DNA of 64,000 nt from NCBI RefSeq assembly GCF_013343235.1, contig NZ_CP040094.1, positions 4,464,501-4,528,500 on the forward strand, given 5' to 3'. Below are positions 16,939-26,643 of this stretch, one piece after another. The DNA comes from Nostoc sp. TCL240-02. GTDB lineage: Bacteria; Cyanobacteriota; Cyanobacteriia; Cyanobacteriales; Nostocaceae. The notes below the pieces were generated by a model. The model ran no database searches. It saw nothing but the letters and a program-made list of their open reading frames with translations, and was not told the origin of the DNA. The translations under genes and the position numbers were made by a program. The stretch's first letter is position 1. Every line of letters starts with the position of its first letter.

Positions 16939-17075
16939 AAATACTCTCAAACCTCAAAATTTGGGAATAATCAATTTTTCAAGGGTGTCATTCCACTCTT
17001 GCGCTGTCAAAACTCCCACGAAATTATGCCTTGTAGCGTTAATGGTTCACCATAATGCGATCGCGACTTTAGGAA

Positions 17076-17305
17076 GCTTCGTAGTGTTCACCTTCATATC
17101 TGTGACTGACACGACAGGAATTGTTGCTTGGCTGATTTTGGGGACAGAGTTATGATTCCTGGATGTCCTCATCCTCAATAAATATACGGCACTGCTCTTG
17201 GCAAATTGCAACTCGCTGAACTACATTAGCTAATTCTTGCTGGCTCATACCTAAGCGAGTTCTAATTAACTTCAGGTTGTTGTAAAGATTCACGTCCAGT
17301 TTCAT
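17076..17305 (-). pseudogene. Chimeric relic: start of XRE regulator joined to start of TonB receptor
   Basis: Reading leftwards from an ATG at 17305, the first 28 or so codons repeat the N-terminus of the regulator at 27381 (MKLDVNLYNNLKLIRTRLGM, then SQQELAN). The DNA then jumps to sequence matching 28894-29020 of the second receptor (CGAGTTGCAATTTG, GCAGTGCCGTATATTTATT, GTCGTGTCAGT.ACAGAT). The jump skips about 1.4 kb. The resulting frame closes at TAA 17150-17152, so at most a 51-residue chimera could be made. This is a decayed, deleted copy of the regulator-receptor pair. Confidence 0.75.
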
Positions 17306-17715
17306 GAGGTTGTATGTATCTCTCCGTTAGAAAAAGCTGCAATGGACAAACTGAACTAGCCAGCGTAATAGCAAAGTTTTCTAGTGTTTGCCGTTTTTTT
17401 TGTCAGGTATATTAATTTTTTGACAATTCCACTGATTTTTAGCAAGTATATCATACATATAGCCAAGATATTTAACATTTAGGAATGCGATTTAGCATAA
17501 GGGCAGCCAATTTAGACATCGCCTTTTCATCATTTGCTAACCCAGTTGGTCATCACCAAGAGAAAATGCTCAAATCCGAATGGCACGCTTGTAAGGTGCA
17601 AACCCCTAATACAGAAGGATGAGAAGGTCTAGTGGTTGCACAGTCAAGAATTAAAAACTTAATCAGAATATTGATGCGGCTAGATGATTGAGATCATCAG
17701 GTTTTCATGACAAAT
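17306..17715. repeat. Left arm of a large imperfect inverted duplication
   Basis: This stretch is, in reverse complement, a diverged copy of 26990-27380, the upstream region of the XRE/PBP regulator. Shared blocks include GGAGAGATACATACAACCTC, CTGATTTTT.GCAAGTATA, CCAAGAGAAAAT.CTCAAAT and GATTGAGATCATCAGGTT. With the chimeric relic to its left, the arm is about 640 bp. The MITE-type end AATGGCACGCTT occurs at 17579. Confidence 0.75.
17692..17703 (+). promoter_or_regulatory. Shared motif GATCATCAGGTT (copy 1)
   Basis: The same motif occurs as AATCATCAGGTT at 19456-19467, between the AraC gene and the first receptor, and inverted at 27004-27015, upstream of the XRE regulator. It is a candidate regulator-binding site; copies 1 and 3 are also explained by the inverted duplication. 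Confidence 0.3.
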
Positions 17716-18410
17716 GAGTATTGGCAGTATGAGGGTAAGCGATCGTCCTGCTTGATAGATATTTAGATTGTATTATTATGAAATTACCAATAATCTTGGC
17801 TACTTAATACTGCATTTGGTAAAGATACTCTGACAAAAGATTTGGGTCAACTTAACAGTACTTTCCCAGATGATTTTAATTAAAAACAGCTTCAATAGTC
17901 AATTTCAGCAGTCCAATAATAAGTTGCTCCCGTCAGAGCAGCAAGATTTAGAATACTGTTTTTAAGATTTGTATCAGCAAGATATTTGATATTTTACTCA
18001 CAAAGTTGGTAGTATTTCAACTAGGTTAACTGATGTACTTGATGCAACACCCCCAATTCAAGGAACACGAATCTTGGGGTGAGACTGTCATAGGATTTTG
18101 GATAAAGGGTAATAGGTCTTCCACTTACCCTTCATAGCTTAATTGAGCGTGTAGTGAGCAATTGAATTAGAGGTGAGAGCTTTGGTAGATACCTATCGAG
18201 TATCGAATATAAATACGGTAATAAAGAGAGATACACCGTTGCAAGATATTTCCTAATCAATTCAAATCATTCCTTGTCAGCGTCTACTTAAGCGATTTTT
18301 ATAATTTAAACATACAGTTAATTATACTTCATTCTACATATTTTTTACTTGAAATAATCACATATTTCCTATTTCTTCATTTCAGAATTTTCTAGTAAGT
18401 TACTATTACG
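17716..18410. other. Non-coding region upstream of the AraC regulator
   Basis: It holds the second copy of the 90-bp repeat (17784-17873) and a hairpin made of CACCCCCAA (18048-18056) and TTGGGGTG (18074-18081). No gene is supported. The promoter of the AraC gene should lie in the AT-rich last 150 bases. Confidence 0.4.
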
Positions 18411-19385
18411 ATGACACTAATACTCTCGCAAGCCGATTACTTAAAAATCTTATACGAAGCAGAAATAATTTATGATAATGGCAGCAGTAGCGATGAGTTT
18501 GATATTATCAGAAAATATCAATTTGGTGTTGGTAAAGGGTATTGGCGACATATTCAGCTACGAGATAGCATATCTATAGACATCGACAAGTATCAGCAAG
18601 ACAAATCAATAGTTTTAAAAGTTCCTGACCGCAAGCATCCATTAGAATTCCGATTCTTTATTTTAATAGATAGCCAATCTAAAAATCTTGAGTTTAAGAC
18701 TGGAGAATACTTTTTGAGTGGTAGTGGTATGGCATCTGAGTGCGCTATATTCGAGCCATCAGCGCGGATAGTAGAAGTAGCTGTTCATGTACATCCAGAT
18801 GCGTTTCGCAACTTTGCAGGAAATCTATCTGGCGAACTTACTCCAGAATTACAACATCTAATCAGACGCTGGGATCTATTAACATATGAGCGCTATGGAA
18901 CCCAAACTCCAGTTATGCAGGTAGCTGTACAACAAATTCTTCAATGTCCCTACCAAGGTGTGACTAAGCGAATGTATCTTGAAAGCAAAGTTTGGGAATT
19001 GGTAGCATTAATCATAGAACAAGAAATACAAATTCACCAAGGTTCACTAGAAATTTATGCACTTAGAGCGTCAGAGGTTGACCGCGTTTATCATGCTAAG
19101 GAAATTTTATTAAAGCATCACGATAACCCACCCTCTCTTATACAACTAGCACGGCAAGTAGGATTAAACGATCGCAAACTTAAACAAGGTTTTCGACAGG
19201 TCTTTGGGACTACAGTATTCGGCTATTTACATCATTATAGGATGGAGCTAGCTCATAAACTGCTAATCCAAGGAAACATGAATATTACAGAAGTAGCTCT
19301 GAAAGTAGGCTATGTTAGTTTACCCTCATTTAGCAATGCTTTTCGTAAGAAGTTTGGGATCAGTCCTAAGTCTTGTCGTAGATAA
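18411..19385 (+). CDS. AraC-family regulator, PchR-like
   Basis: A 324-residue activator-type protein. The N-terminal 200 residues are a ligand-binding region of the sort found in PchR-like siderophore regulators (HVHPDAFRNFAG and KRMYLESKVWELVALIIEQE are characteristic). Residues about 228-324 form the double helix-turn-helix: SLIQLARQVGLNDRKLKQGF, then MNITEVALKVGYVSLPSFSN and FRKKFGISPKSCRR. It is transcribed toward the first receptor operon, which begins 250 bases downstream. By analogy it senses the ferri-siderophore and activates the receptor; the ligand is unknown. Confidence 0.85.
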   Translation: MTLILSQADYLKILYEAEIIYDNGSSSDEFDIIRKYQFGVGKGYWRHIQLRDSISIDIDKYQQDKSIVLKVPDRKHPLEFRFFILIDSQSKNLEFKTGEYFLSGSGMASECAIFEPSARIVEVAVHVHPDAFRNFAGNLSGELTPELQHLIRRWDLLTYERYGTQTPVMQVAVQQILQCPYQGVTKRMYLESKVWELVALIIEQEIQIHQGSLEIYALRASEVDRVYHAKEILLKHHDNPPSLIQLARQVGLNDRKLKQGFRQVFGTTVFGYLHHYRMELAHKLLIQGNMNITEVALKVGYVSLPSFSNAFRKKFGISPKSCRR

Positions 19386-19455
19386 AAGTCCGTTTTGAAT
19401 AAAAAAAGTCCGGCTTGAATAAGACACTAACACTCTGAGTATTGTATTGTTTTGA

Positions 19456-19467
19456 AATCATCAGGTT
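19456..19467 (+). promoter_or_regulatory. Shared motif AATCATCAGGTT (copy 2) ahead of receptor operon
   Basis: Lies about 185 bases upstream of the receptor start and just downstream of the AraC gene. It is outside the duplicated arms, which makes it the most informative copy of this candidate binding site. Confidence 0.35.
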
Positions 19468-19642
19468 GGTATAAACAGCTTTTTTTACCAACTTGGTTAT
19501 TTAAGATTATTGGGGATTAGGTAATCAAGTCAGGAAAATGTAGGAAGTGATTGAATTCTTGCCAAATTTCAAAGAATTTACCAAAACCCAATACCCAGTT
19601 CTGATTGAAGCGATTCTAGTGTAGTGTAGTGTGCTGGTCTGT

Positions 19643-22294
19643 ATGTATAAAATGCGTGTAAAACTACTTTATGCTGTTATTGGCTGGTCAATACCAGTTC
19701 TTTGCCTGACTGTAAATAATTCGGCTAATGCTGAACAACTATTATCTGAAAAATCTAACGCAAGTTCAGGTGAAGTCAAGAGTGAAATTCAGTCATTGAA
19801 TCAACTACAGCTTCCTAAAACTAATGCTTTATATTTATGGAGAGTACCTAGAGAGCAGAACAAGTTTCTTGAACTTAGTCAAGTAACTACAGATGTGGTA
19901 TTGGTTACAGATGTGAAGGTTAATTCTACTGATAAAGGAATAGAGTTAATTTTAGTCACAGCTAATTCTCTCAAATTACAAATTTCACCGAAAACTGAGG
20001 GTAATTCCTATATTGCAGATATCCCTAACGCCAAGTTGCAACTAAGAAGTGGGGATTTTAGACAAGAAAAGCCAGTAGCCGGAATTGCAGAAGTAACAGT
20101 TGCAAATTTAGATGCGAACACATTGCGAGTAACGGTGACTGGGGAAATGAGTGCGCCTGCGGTGGAGTTGTTTGATAGTACAAAAGAAGGTTTAGTTTTT
20201 GGAGTGACCCCTAGTACTTCTACTGCTCAACAGCCAACAACAACGCCAGAACAAAAACCATCTACAACAGAGCCAGAAAAGCCTATTGAGTTAAATGTGA
20301 CTGCTCCACCAGATACAAACTATCGCGTTCCAGATGCGACTACTGCAACGAAAACAGATACACCATTGCGTGATATTCCCGCTTCGATTCAGGTGATTCC
20401 TCAGCAGGTTATCGAAGACCAACAACCGCGTAACTTAATTGGGATACTCAGAAATGCTGGCGTTGTCCAAAATAATTTTTCATCCGGATTTGTAGACACT
20501 TTTTCGATTCGAGGTTTTAGAGCCAGAAACGTTTATAGGAATGGCATCAAAGACCGCTTTGCAGATGTTGCTGCTTTTTCAAGTTCGCTGACAAACATAG
20601 ATAGAGTGGAAGTTGTTAGAGGGCCAAACTCTGTAATTTATGGTCAAGTTAATCCAGGTGGAATCATTAATATAGTCACCAAAAAGCCTTTGAGTCAACC
20701 TTACTATGCCTTTGAAGTAAGGCGTGGTGGTTATGAACTTTTTCAACCCTCACTTGACTTTTCTAGCCCTCTGACAAAAGATGGCAGTCTGTCGTATCGC
20801 TTAAATACTTCTTACAGAACCGCAGAAGACTTTACTGATTTTTCCAATGAAAAGCGTTTTTTCGTTTCGCCTGTTGTTAATTGGCGTATAGGGAAAAATA
20901 CAAATCTAACTTTTGATTTAAAATATGAAGACATACAACAGTCGCTAGGTTCTACTAATGAGCAGATTGCTAGTGGAACTATACTTCCTAATCCAAATGG
21001 AAAAATCCCTATTAACCGTTATTTAGGGGAACCGACTGATTTCTTTAACCGCCAGCTTAATAGATATAATTACAATCTAGAACATCGCTTTAACGATAAC
21101 TGGTCTATTAGTAATTCATTTCAAGCTGCATTTTTAACCCTTGATTTACGTAATACATTTGTTACTAGTCCACTGCAAGCAGACAACCGCACTGTCGGAA
21201 GAACACAGGTTACTTATTCAAAGCCAACAGAGTATGAAGCTTATACAATAGATACTCATGTTATTGGTGATTTTAACATTGGTAGTATAAAACATAAACT
21301 TTTGGCGGGGTTTGACTTATTTAGACAAACCCGAAGCACTGGTATAATTAGAACAGCTGCGGCCCCTCTTGATGTCTTTAACCCAGTGTATGGTCAACCT
21401 TTAGGTGCCACTCTTGGAAGAATTGATATCTTCTTTAGAGACGATGCTTTAGGCTTTTATCTTCAAGACCAAGTGACACTTGCCAATAACCTCAAACTAC
21501 TTGTGGGTGGACGTTATGATTTTGTGGAGAATGAGTTTGCTAATCGGATTGCATCAACGGCGAGTGTCCAGTCTGATTCTGCCTTTAGTCCAAGGGTAGG
21601 TATAGTTTATCAACCCATAGCGCCTGTCTCACTCTACGCCAGCTATAGCCGCTCTTTTGAACAAGTAACGGGTGCAGATAAAAATGACAGCCTTTTTAAA
21701 CCACAGCGGGGTACTCAGTATGAAGTGGGCGTTAAGACTGATTTATTCGATAACAAACTCTCAGCAACACTTGCTTTATATGATCTGACACTAACTAACA
21801 TTTTGACTACCGATCCTACCGATTCCGATTATAGTGTGCAAACAGGAGAACAAAGAAGTCGGGGAGTAGAACTGAGTGTTACAGGAGAAATTCTTCCTGG
21901 TTGGAATGTGATTGGCTTCTACGGTTATACAGACGCACGCATTACGAAAGACAATGATATTCCAGTCGGGAATCGAGTATCCGGAGTACCAGAGCATGTC
22001 GCTAGTTTGTGGACAACTTACACCTTTGGTACTGGCTCTCTGAAAGGTTTTGGAGGTGGAATTGGCTTTAACTACGTTGGAGATAATAAGCCAGATAGTT
22101 TGAATACATTTACAATCCCAAGTTACTTTCTCACCGATGCAGCTCTGTACTATCGGAATAATAACTTTAGCGTTGGACTCAACTTGAATAACATATTTAA
22201 TGTTCGATATTATGAAGCAAGCTTTGACAATCTCCAAAGAATTATTCCTGGTCGTCCGTATACAGCACAGTTGACAGTGAAGTGGGAATTTTAA
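19643..22294 (+). CDS. TonB-dependent ferri-siderophore receptor with AMIN domain (copy 1)
   Basis: Outer-membrane receptor of about 883 residues. It starts at an ATG (19643 or 19652) with a signal peptide (VKLLYAVIGWSIPVLCLTV..ANA). Residues 90-180 form an AMIN domain (VVLVTDVKVNSTDKGIELIL), a feature of cyanobacterial receptors. A Pro/Thr-rich linker leads to the plug (TPLRDIPASIQVIPQQVI, FSIRGFRARNVYRNG, VEVVRGPNSVIYGQVNPGG) and a 22-strand barrel ending in aromatic residues (TAQLTVKWEF). The plug-IRG-VLRGP series is typical of siderophore receptors. It is followed directly by a lipoprotein gene sharing the TAATG junction. Confidence 0.9.
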   Translation: MYKMRVKLLYAVIGWSIPVLCLTVNNSANAEQLLSEKSNASSGEVKSEIQSLNQLQLPKTNALYLWRVPREQNKFLELSQVTTDVVLVTDVKVNSTDKGIELILVTANSLKLQISPKTEGNSYIADIPNAKLQLRSGDFRQEKPVAGIAEVTVANLDANTLRVTVTGEMSAPAVELFDSTKEGLVFGVTPSTSTAQQPTTTPEQKPSTTEPEKPIELNVTAPPDTNYRVPDATTATKTDTPLRDIPASIQVIPQQVIEDQQPRNLIGILRNAGVVQNNFSSGFVDTFSIRGFRARNVYRNGIKDRFADVAAFSSSLTNIDRVEVVRGPNSVIYGQVNPGGIINIVTKKPLSQPYYAFEVRRGGYELFQPSLDFSSPLTKDGSLSYRLNTSYRTAEDFTDFSNEKRFFVSPVVNWRIGKNTNLTFDLKYEDIQQSLGSTNEQIASGTILPNPNGKIPINRYLGEPTDFFNRQLNRYNYNLEHRFNDNWSISNSFQAAFLTLDLRNTFVTSPLQADNRTVGRTQVTYSKPTEYEAYTIDTHVIGDFNIGSIKHKLLAGFDLFRQTRSTGIIRTAAAPLDVFNPVYGQPLGATLGRIDIFFRDDALGFYLQDQVTLANNLKLLVGGRYDFVENEFANRIASTASVQSDSAFSPRVGIVYQPIAPVSLYASYSRSFEQVTGADKNDSLFKPQRGTQYEVGVKTDLFDNKLSATLALYDLTLTNILTTDPTDSDYSVQTGEQRSRGVELSVTGEILPGWNVIGFYGYTDARITKDNDIPVGNRVSGVPEHVASLWTTYTFGTGSLKGFGGGIGFNYVGDNKPDSLNTFTIPSYFLTDAALYYRNNNFSVGLNLNNIFNVRYYEASFDNLQRIIPGRPYTAQLTVKWEF

Positions 22295-23304
22295 TGAGAA
22301 CAACTCATTGGTTAGCCAAGTGTTTTGTCCTATGCCTGCCCCTTTTAGGGTTGCTTGCTGTGGTAGTGTGGCTAAACGGTTGTTTCTTTTTTAATTACCC
22401 AAAAGTTAGCCATTCTAAGAGTGTTTCTTCTTTAAGTCAGGTTCGAGTAGTTCAGCACTTCATGGGTAAGACAATAGTTCCTGCTCATCCTCAACGAGTT
22501 GTTGTGCTTAGTGGTCGTTGTTTAGAAAATGCTTTGGCGTTGGGGATCAAACCTATAGCTGCCTCAAAGTCATTTGTCTCACAATTGCAGCGATTAGTAG
22601 GCCCGCTATCAGGTATTGAAGATGTAGATTGGCTCTCTCCTAGTATCGAAAAAGTCTTGTTTCTCAAACCGGACCTAATTCTTGGTATGCATTTTCATCA
22701 AGATATTTATCCACTTTTATCACACATTGCACCCACCGTTTTGGCTCCTCCTGGAGCCAGTGGAGCTTGGAAAGAATCTTTTGCTTTCACAGCCCGTGTT
22801 CTGGGTAAAACTAAAACAGCCCAGCAGGTAATGGATAATTATTATGCACGTTTAAAACAGTTTAAAGCAAAAATGGGCGATCGCCTGAACACAACTTTAG
22901 TATCGGTTGCCGAATTGCGTACTGATGCACTTTGGCTGTGGGCGAAGGCAAGTTTTTCAGGAGTTATTCTTAAAGATGCGGGTGTTGCACGTCCTTTCTC
23001 TCAAACTTTAGATAGTCAAGCAACCCTGAGTCTAGGGGGTGGCCCTGCTGCCTATGCTTTATCAGAGGAACTTTTGAGTAAGTTAGATGGGGATATTTTA
23101 TTTCTAGTATCAGAAGACGCACTGGGCACAAGGGATTTACACCCAATACTTGAGGAACTCAAAGCAAAACCGTTGTGGTCAAAGTTGAAAGTTGTCCAAC
23201 AGGAAAAAGTTCATGAGGTGGGGTTTTACTGGGTTCAGTTTGGCCCCCTTGCAGCCAATCGGATGATAGACGATTTGGAGCGATATTTAGTTAAACAGCA
23301 ATAA
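22294..23304 (+). CDS. fecB-like: Iron-siderophore substrate-binding lipoprotein (copy 1)
   Basis: Periplasmic binding component of about 336 residues. The ATG overlaps the receptor stop (TAATG). The N-terminal hydrophobic segment ends in LNGC, a lipobox, so the protein is probably lipid-anchored. The mature part has the class III binding-protein pattern: VVQHFMGKTIVPAHPQRVVV, EKVLFLKPDLILG, LLSHIAPTVL, and the C-terminal LKVVQQEKVHEV. It should pass the ferri-siderophore to the permeases at 24590-26643. It resembles the second copy at 31515-32534. Confidence 0.88.
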   Translation: MRTTHWLAKCFVLCLPLLGLLAVVVWLNGCFFFNYPKVSHSKSVSSLSQVRVVQHFMGKTIVPAHPQRVVVLSGRCLENALALGIKPIAASKSFVSQLQRLVGPLSGIEDVDWLSPSIEKVLFLKPDLILGMHFHQDIYPLLSHIAPTVLAPPGASGAWKESFAFTARVLGKTKTAQQVMDNYYARLKQFKAKMGDRLNTTLVSVAELRTDALWLWAKASFSGVILKDAGVARPFSQTLDSQATLSLGGGPAAYALSEELLSKLDGDILFLVSEDALGTRDLHPILEELKAKPLWSKLKVVQQEKVHEVGFYWVQFGPLAANRMIDDLERYLVKQQ

Positions 23305-23332
23305 ACTATTTGAAAGTTTTTTAAGAGGGATT

Positions 23333-23992
23333 ATGTTGAACTTGAATGCAATTAGTAATGCAACTATGCAAGAAATTCCTTATAAATGGATTATATTTGA
23401 AAACTTGCTTGACACTTCAGTACAATCTGAACTAGCAAACAGTTTTGCTACTACAAACTATAAAGAATATCATGCTAGAGACTTTGAGCCAGATGGATAC
23501 CCAGAATATACATATAATGACTACAGGTTTTTTGCACGCTGCATTCTGGATGAAAGTAAATACAAAGGTCTACAAGATATCAAGGATCTGAGTCTTAGTT
23601 GGCAAAAATTGATTGAACAACTTCTCACTCCTGATTATCGAGAGGCAATGGAGCATCTTACTAATTTGGATTTTAAAAACCATTCACTAACAATTTATTT
23701 AACACGACATGATTTAGGATTCTGGAACCGTCCTCATACAGATATCCCGCGTAAACATGTAACTCAACTTTTCTATTTCAATGAGGGATGGAACCCTGAA
23801 TGGGGAGGGCATTTCCGAATTCTTAAAGATAATCAGACTACATCTGTAGTTAAAGAAGTTCCACCCTTGCCGCAATATTCAGTTGCTATTGTACGTTGCG
23901 ATCGCTCTTGGCACATGGTATCTCCTATTTCTTTGAATGCAACTCAACACCGTTTGCATCTAGCGACTACCTTTTGGCTGCCAGAGTCTTAA
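23333..23992 (+). CDS. 2-oxoglutarate/Fe(II)-dependent oxygenase
   Basis: A 219-residue cytoplasmic enzyme. The iron ligands appear as HTD in WNRPHTDIPRKHVTQLFYFN (around residue 135) and the distal His in DRSWHMVSP (around residue 194). The 2-oxoglutarate-binding Arg would be in QHRLHLATTFW. WGGHFRIL fits the prolyl-hydroxylase-like core. Such oxygenases (PiuC-like) often sit beside TonB receptors and may modify the siderophore or free its iron. It lies 28 bases after the lipoprotein gene and is probably in the same operon. Confidence 0.8.
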   Translation: MLNLNAISNATMQEIPYKWIIFENLLDTSVQSELANSFATTNYKEYHARDFEPDGYPEYTYNDYRFFARCILDESKYKGLQDIKDLSLSWQKLIEQLLTPDYREAMEHLTNLDFKNHSLTIYLTRHDLGFWNRPHTDIPRKHVTQLFYFNEGWNPEWGGHFRILKDNQTTSVVKEVPPLPQYSVAIVRCDRSWHMVSPISLNATQHRLHLATTFWLPES

Positions 23993-24104
23993 GCAGGGTA
24001 AACGCACGTAATTTCACCAAACCTTTACTGGATAAGAATCTTGATGACAAAATGGCTTAAACAATCAACTTCTTCCCCATGCCCCATGCCCAAAAACTCC
24101 ATAG

Positions 24105-24518
24105 TCAGTCTGGCTCAGGAATAAACTTGAGAGCAATCCCATTCATGCAGTAGCGTTGACCAGTAGGGGCAGGGCCGTCGCCAAATACATGACCTAGATG
24201 ACTACCGCAGCGACGACAATGCACTTCAGTTCTGGTCATATTATATGATTTGTCTATAGATGTACCAATTGCCCCTTCTATGGGAGCGAAAAAACTAGGC
24301 CAGCCTGTACCACTGCTGAATTTAGTATTAGATGTAAAAAGTGGTGAACTACAAGCTGCACATATATAAGTACCCTCGGTATCTTGCTGATCAAGTGGGC
24401 TAGTACAAGCGCGTTCAGTTCCATGTTGACGCATTACTTCATACTGTTCTGGCGTTAAAATTGCACGCCACTCTTCTTCAGTTTTGGTGATTTCAAACTC
24501 ACTATTTGAAGTTGTCAT
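24105..24518 (-). CDS. msrB: Peptide-methionine (R)-S-oxide reductase
   Basis: A 137-residue MsrB, which reduces methionine-R-sulfoxide in proteins. Two zinc-binding CxxC pairs (CAAC and CRRC), the substrate motif SGTGWPSFFAPI, the GHVFGDGP loop and the catalytic YCMNGIALKF are all present. It is convergent with the oxygenase gene and tandem with the permease genes upstream on the minus strand, 71 bases away. Oxidative repair alongside iron import is reasonable, but a dedicated link is inference. Confidence 0.95.
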   Translation of the reverse strand: MTTSNSEFEITKTEEEWRAILTPEQYEVMRQHGTERACTSPLDQQDTEGTYICAACSSPLFTSNTKFSSGTGWPSFFAPIEGAIGTSIDKSYNMTRTEVHCRRCGSHLGHVFGDGPAPTGQRYCMNGIALKFIPEPD

Positions 24519-24589
24519 AACTGCCTCATAAAACTAACACGACTTATTTGATTCCTACTATTTGTGTAGTATATCAAAGCAGCTAATAC

Positions 24590-25630
24590 TCATCGTTGCC
24601 GCTTTTGGTATAGTAAATAGATAAAATAAGGCGCTCCCAAGGCAGCAGTGAGCAAACCACAGGGTAATTCTGTCGGAGTAAACATTGTCCGACCCAAAAA
24701 ATCTGCTGATGCTACCAATAATCCCCCGATTAAGGCGGCAACTGGTAATAAATTTTGATGTATTGCTCCAACAAGTCTGCGTGCTAAATGAGGAGCCATT
24801 AATCCAACAAAGCCAATTGTACCGGCGATCGCCACACTTGCTCCAGCCAGTGCCACACTCACTAACAATAATTTGCTCCTTTGCCATGTAACTCGGCTAC
24901 CGAGTCCTTTAGCTACCAAGTCACCCAGTTGCAGAGTATCAAGTTCCCGCGCCAGCAGTAAAGCTAAGGGAAGGAAGACGACTAGCCAAGGTAGCAGTTG
25001 CCAAAGTTGCTCCCAACTTTTACCAGCAACACTACCCGCCAACCATACCAGCGCTCTACTGACGTTGCTGATTTGACCGAAAGTCAACATTAAAGTCGTG
25101 AAAGCTCCCATAATTGCCGCGAGTGATACTCCCACCAACACTAAACGTAGAGGTGATTTTTCCCCCGTACCAGCTAGCAAACAGATAAGACAGGCCACAA
25201 CAAAAGCACCACTAAAGGCCGCTAGGGGTAAATACATAGTGGGTACAGTCGGGAATAATACAATCAAACTCACTGCTGCTAAGGCTGCACCTGCATTTAC
25301 CCCAACGATACCAGGATCAGCTAAAGGATTACGTGTCAATCCTTGTAAAATTGCACCAGCAACGGCCAAGCCTACTCCTATCAACCAAGAGATTAACACT
25401 CTAGGTAAACGCAAGGTAACAACAACAAAGGGAGATTCAGGATCTTGAGTTGGTAAACCAAGAACAGCTTTCACTATATCTGCTGGCGGGACAGGGTAAT
25501 CTCCCAAACTGAGGCTCATTCCCAAGACAGCGAGGGTGATTAATAGCATTACCAACAAGACTTTAGTTACAGGCTGGTTGCTGAGGATGAAATTTGGAAT
25601 TTGGAATTTGGTACTTTGAATTGTTGTCAT
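24590..25630 (-). CDS. fecD-like: Iron-siderophore ABC permease, second subunit (FecD type)
   Basis: An integral membrane protein of about 346 residues from the ATG at 25630 (MTTIQSTKFQ). This ATG overlaps the stop of the upstream permease in ATGA. Family features are RLPRVLISWLIGVGLAVAGA, QGLTRNPLADPGIVGVNAGA, and GFVGLMAPHLARRLVGAIHQ, the loop that contacts the ATPase. A final PTELPCGLLTAALGAPYFIYLL is typical of BtuC/FecCD proteins. The first codons include a TTCCAAA tandem repeat. Works with the adjacent FecC-like subunit and probably the ATPase at 14645. Confidence 0.9.
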   Translation of the reverse strand: MTTIQSTKFQIPNFILSNQPVTKVLLVMLLITLAVLGMSLSLGDYPVPPADIVKAVLGLPTQDPESPFVVVTLRLPRVLISWLIGVGLAVAGAILQGLTRNPLADPGIVGVNAGAALAAVSLIVLFPTVPTMYLPLAAFSGAFVVACLICLLAGTGEKSPLRLVLVGVSLAAIMGAFTTLMLTFGQISNVSRALVWLAGSVAGKSWEQLWQLLPWLVVFLPLALLLARELDTLQLGDLVAKGLGSRVTWQRSKLLLVSVALAGASVAIAGTIGFVGLMAPHLARRLVGAIHQNLLPVAALIGGLLVASADFLGRTMFTPTELPCGLLTAALGAPYFIYLLYQKRQR

Positions 25631-26643
25631 CTTTTCACCCGCCAACGCACTAGATACAACAAAAAGGGCGCTCCTAACATTGCTGTCATCACGCCAACAG
25701 GTAATTCTTGGGGTCTAATTAACCAACGGGCTGCTAAATCTGCCCATACTAGTAAATCTGCACCAAACACAGCTGCACAAGGCAATACCCAACGATGATC
25801 AATACCCATCGCTCCCCGCGCCAGATGAGGAACTACCAGACCTACAAAGCCGACAGGCCCCGCTAATGCTACAGCACTTCCCGCTAAAATGACAACGCTC
25901 GATGCTGTTGCCAACTTGATCCAACCTGTTTGCTGACCTAAGCCTGTAGCTACCGATTCTCCTAAACTGAGAACATTGATCTGTCTACTTAAGGCAAAAG
26001 CTGTTAATAGCCCCACTATCATCCAAGGCAACACAGTCAGAAATAGATTGAAGTCTAGTCCTGCTAGAGAACCTGCTAGCCAGAAGCGAACTTCTTCCAG
26101 AGTGCGATCGCTCAAAATCAGTACACCTGTGGTAATTGAAGATAGTAAGGCGGTGAGGGCTGCACCAGCAATAGTCAACTTCAATGGTGTTGTACCCCCT
26201 TGTCCCAGGGAACCGAGGGAATAAACTGCGATCGCTGCTAACAATGCTCCCAAGAATGCTACAAGGGTAATCAGGGCGGGTGTTGATATACCCAAGCCAA
26301 AGACCATTACTACCACCGCTAAGGCTGCACCTGCATTGATCCCCAAAATCCCAGGCGCAGCTAAGGGATTTTGAGTCAATCCTTGCATTAACGCCCCGGC
26401 TATAGCCAAACTAGCACCGACCATACTTGCAATCAGTGCACGTGGTAGACGCATTGAGCGGATAATTATGTGTTCGGTGGAGTCATCAAAGTTAGTAAAG
26501 GCGGTAAGTATTTGGGAGATGGAAATGTCAGCAGTACCGTAAGTAATGCTGGCAAATATGCCCAGTAACAGTAATAAAACTGCTATAGCTAGGCTGAGGA
26601 TACGAGTATAGTATCTTTGTGGATTGGCACTGGTTGCGTTCAT
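25627..26643 (-). CDS. fecC-like: Iron-siderophore ABC permease, first subunit (FecC type)
   Basis: A 338-residue permease with about nine or ten membrane segments. Diagnostic stretches are RSMRLPRALIASMVGASLAI, QGLTQNPLAAPGILGINAGA, GFVGLVVPHLARGAMGIDHR and RPQELPVGVMTAMLGAPFLL. It starts at ATG 26643 and is translationally coupled to the next permease. Its own ATPase is not adjacent; the only candidate in the window is at 14645-15460. Confidence 0.9.
   Translation of the reverse strand: MNATSANPQRYYTRILSLAIAVLLLLLGIFASITYGTADISISQILTAFTNFDDSTEHIIIRSMRLPRALIASMVGASLAIAGALMQGLTQNPLAAPGILGINAGAALAVVVMVFGLGISTPALITLVAFLGALLAAIAVYSLGSLGQGGTTPLKLTIAGAALTALLSSITTGVLILSDRTLEEVRFWLAGSLAGLDFNLFLTVLPWMIVGLLTAFALSRQINVLSLGESVATGLGQQTGWIKLATASSVVILAGSAVALAGPVGFVGLVVPHLARGAMGIDHRWVLPCAAVFGADLLVWADLAARWLIRPQELPVGVMTAMLGAPFLLYLVRWRVKR

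Noticed and set aside
16961..17155. 64-codon plus-strand frame with hydrophobic stretches
   Set aside because: It is antisense to the decayed receptor relic and has no independent support.
21791..22303. 170-codon minus-strand frame
   Set aside because: Antisense to the end of receptor 1, which is clearly coding; composition is not protein-like.
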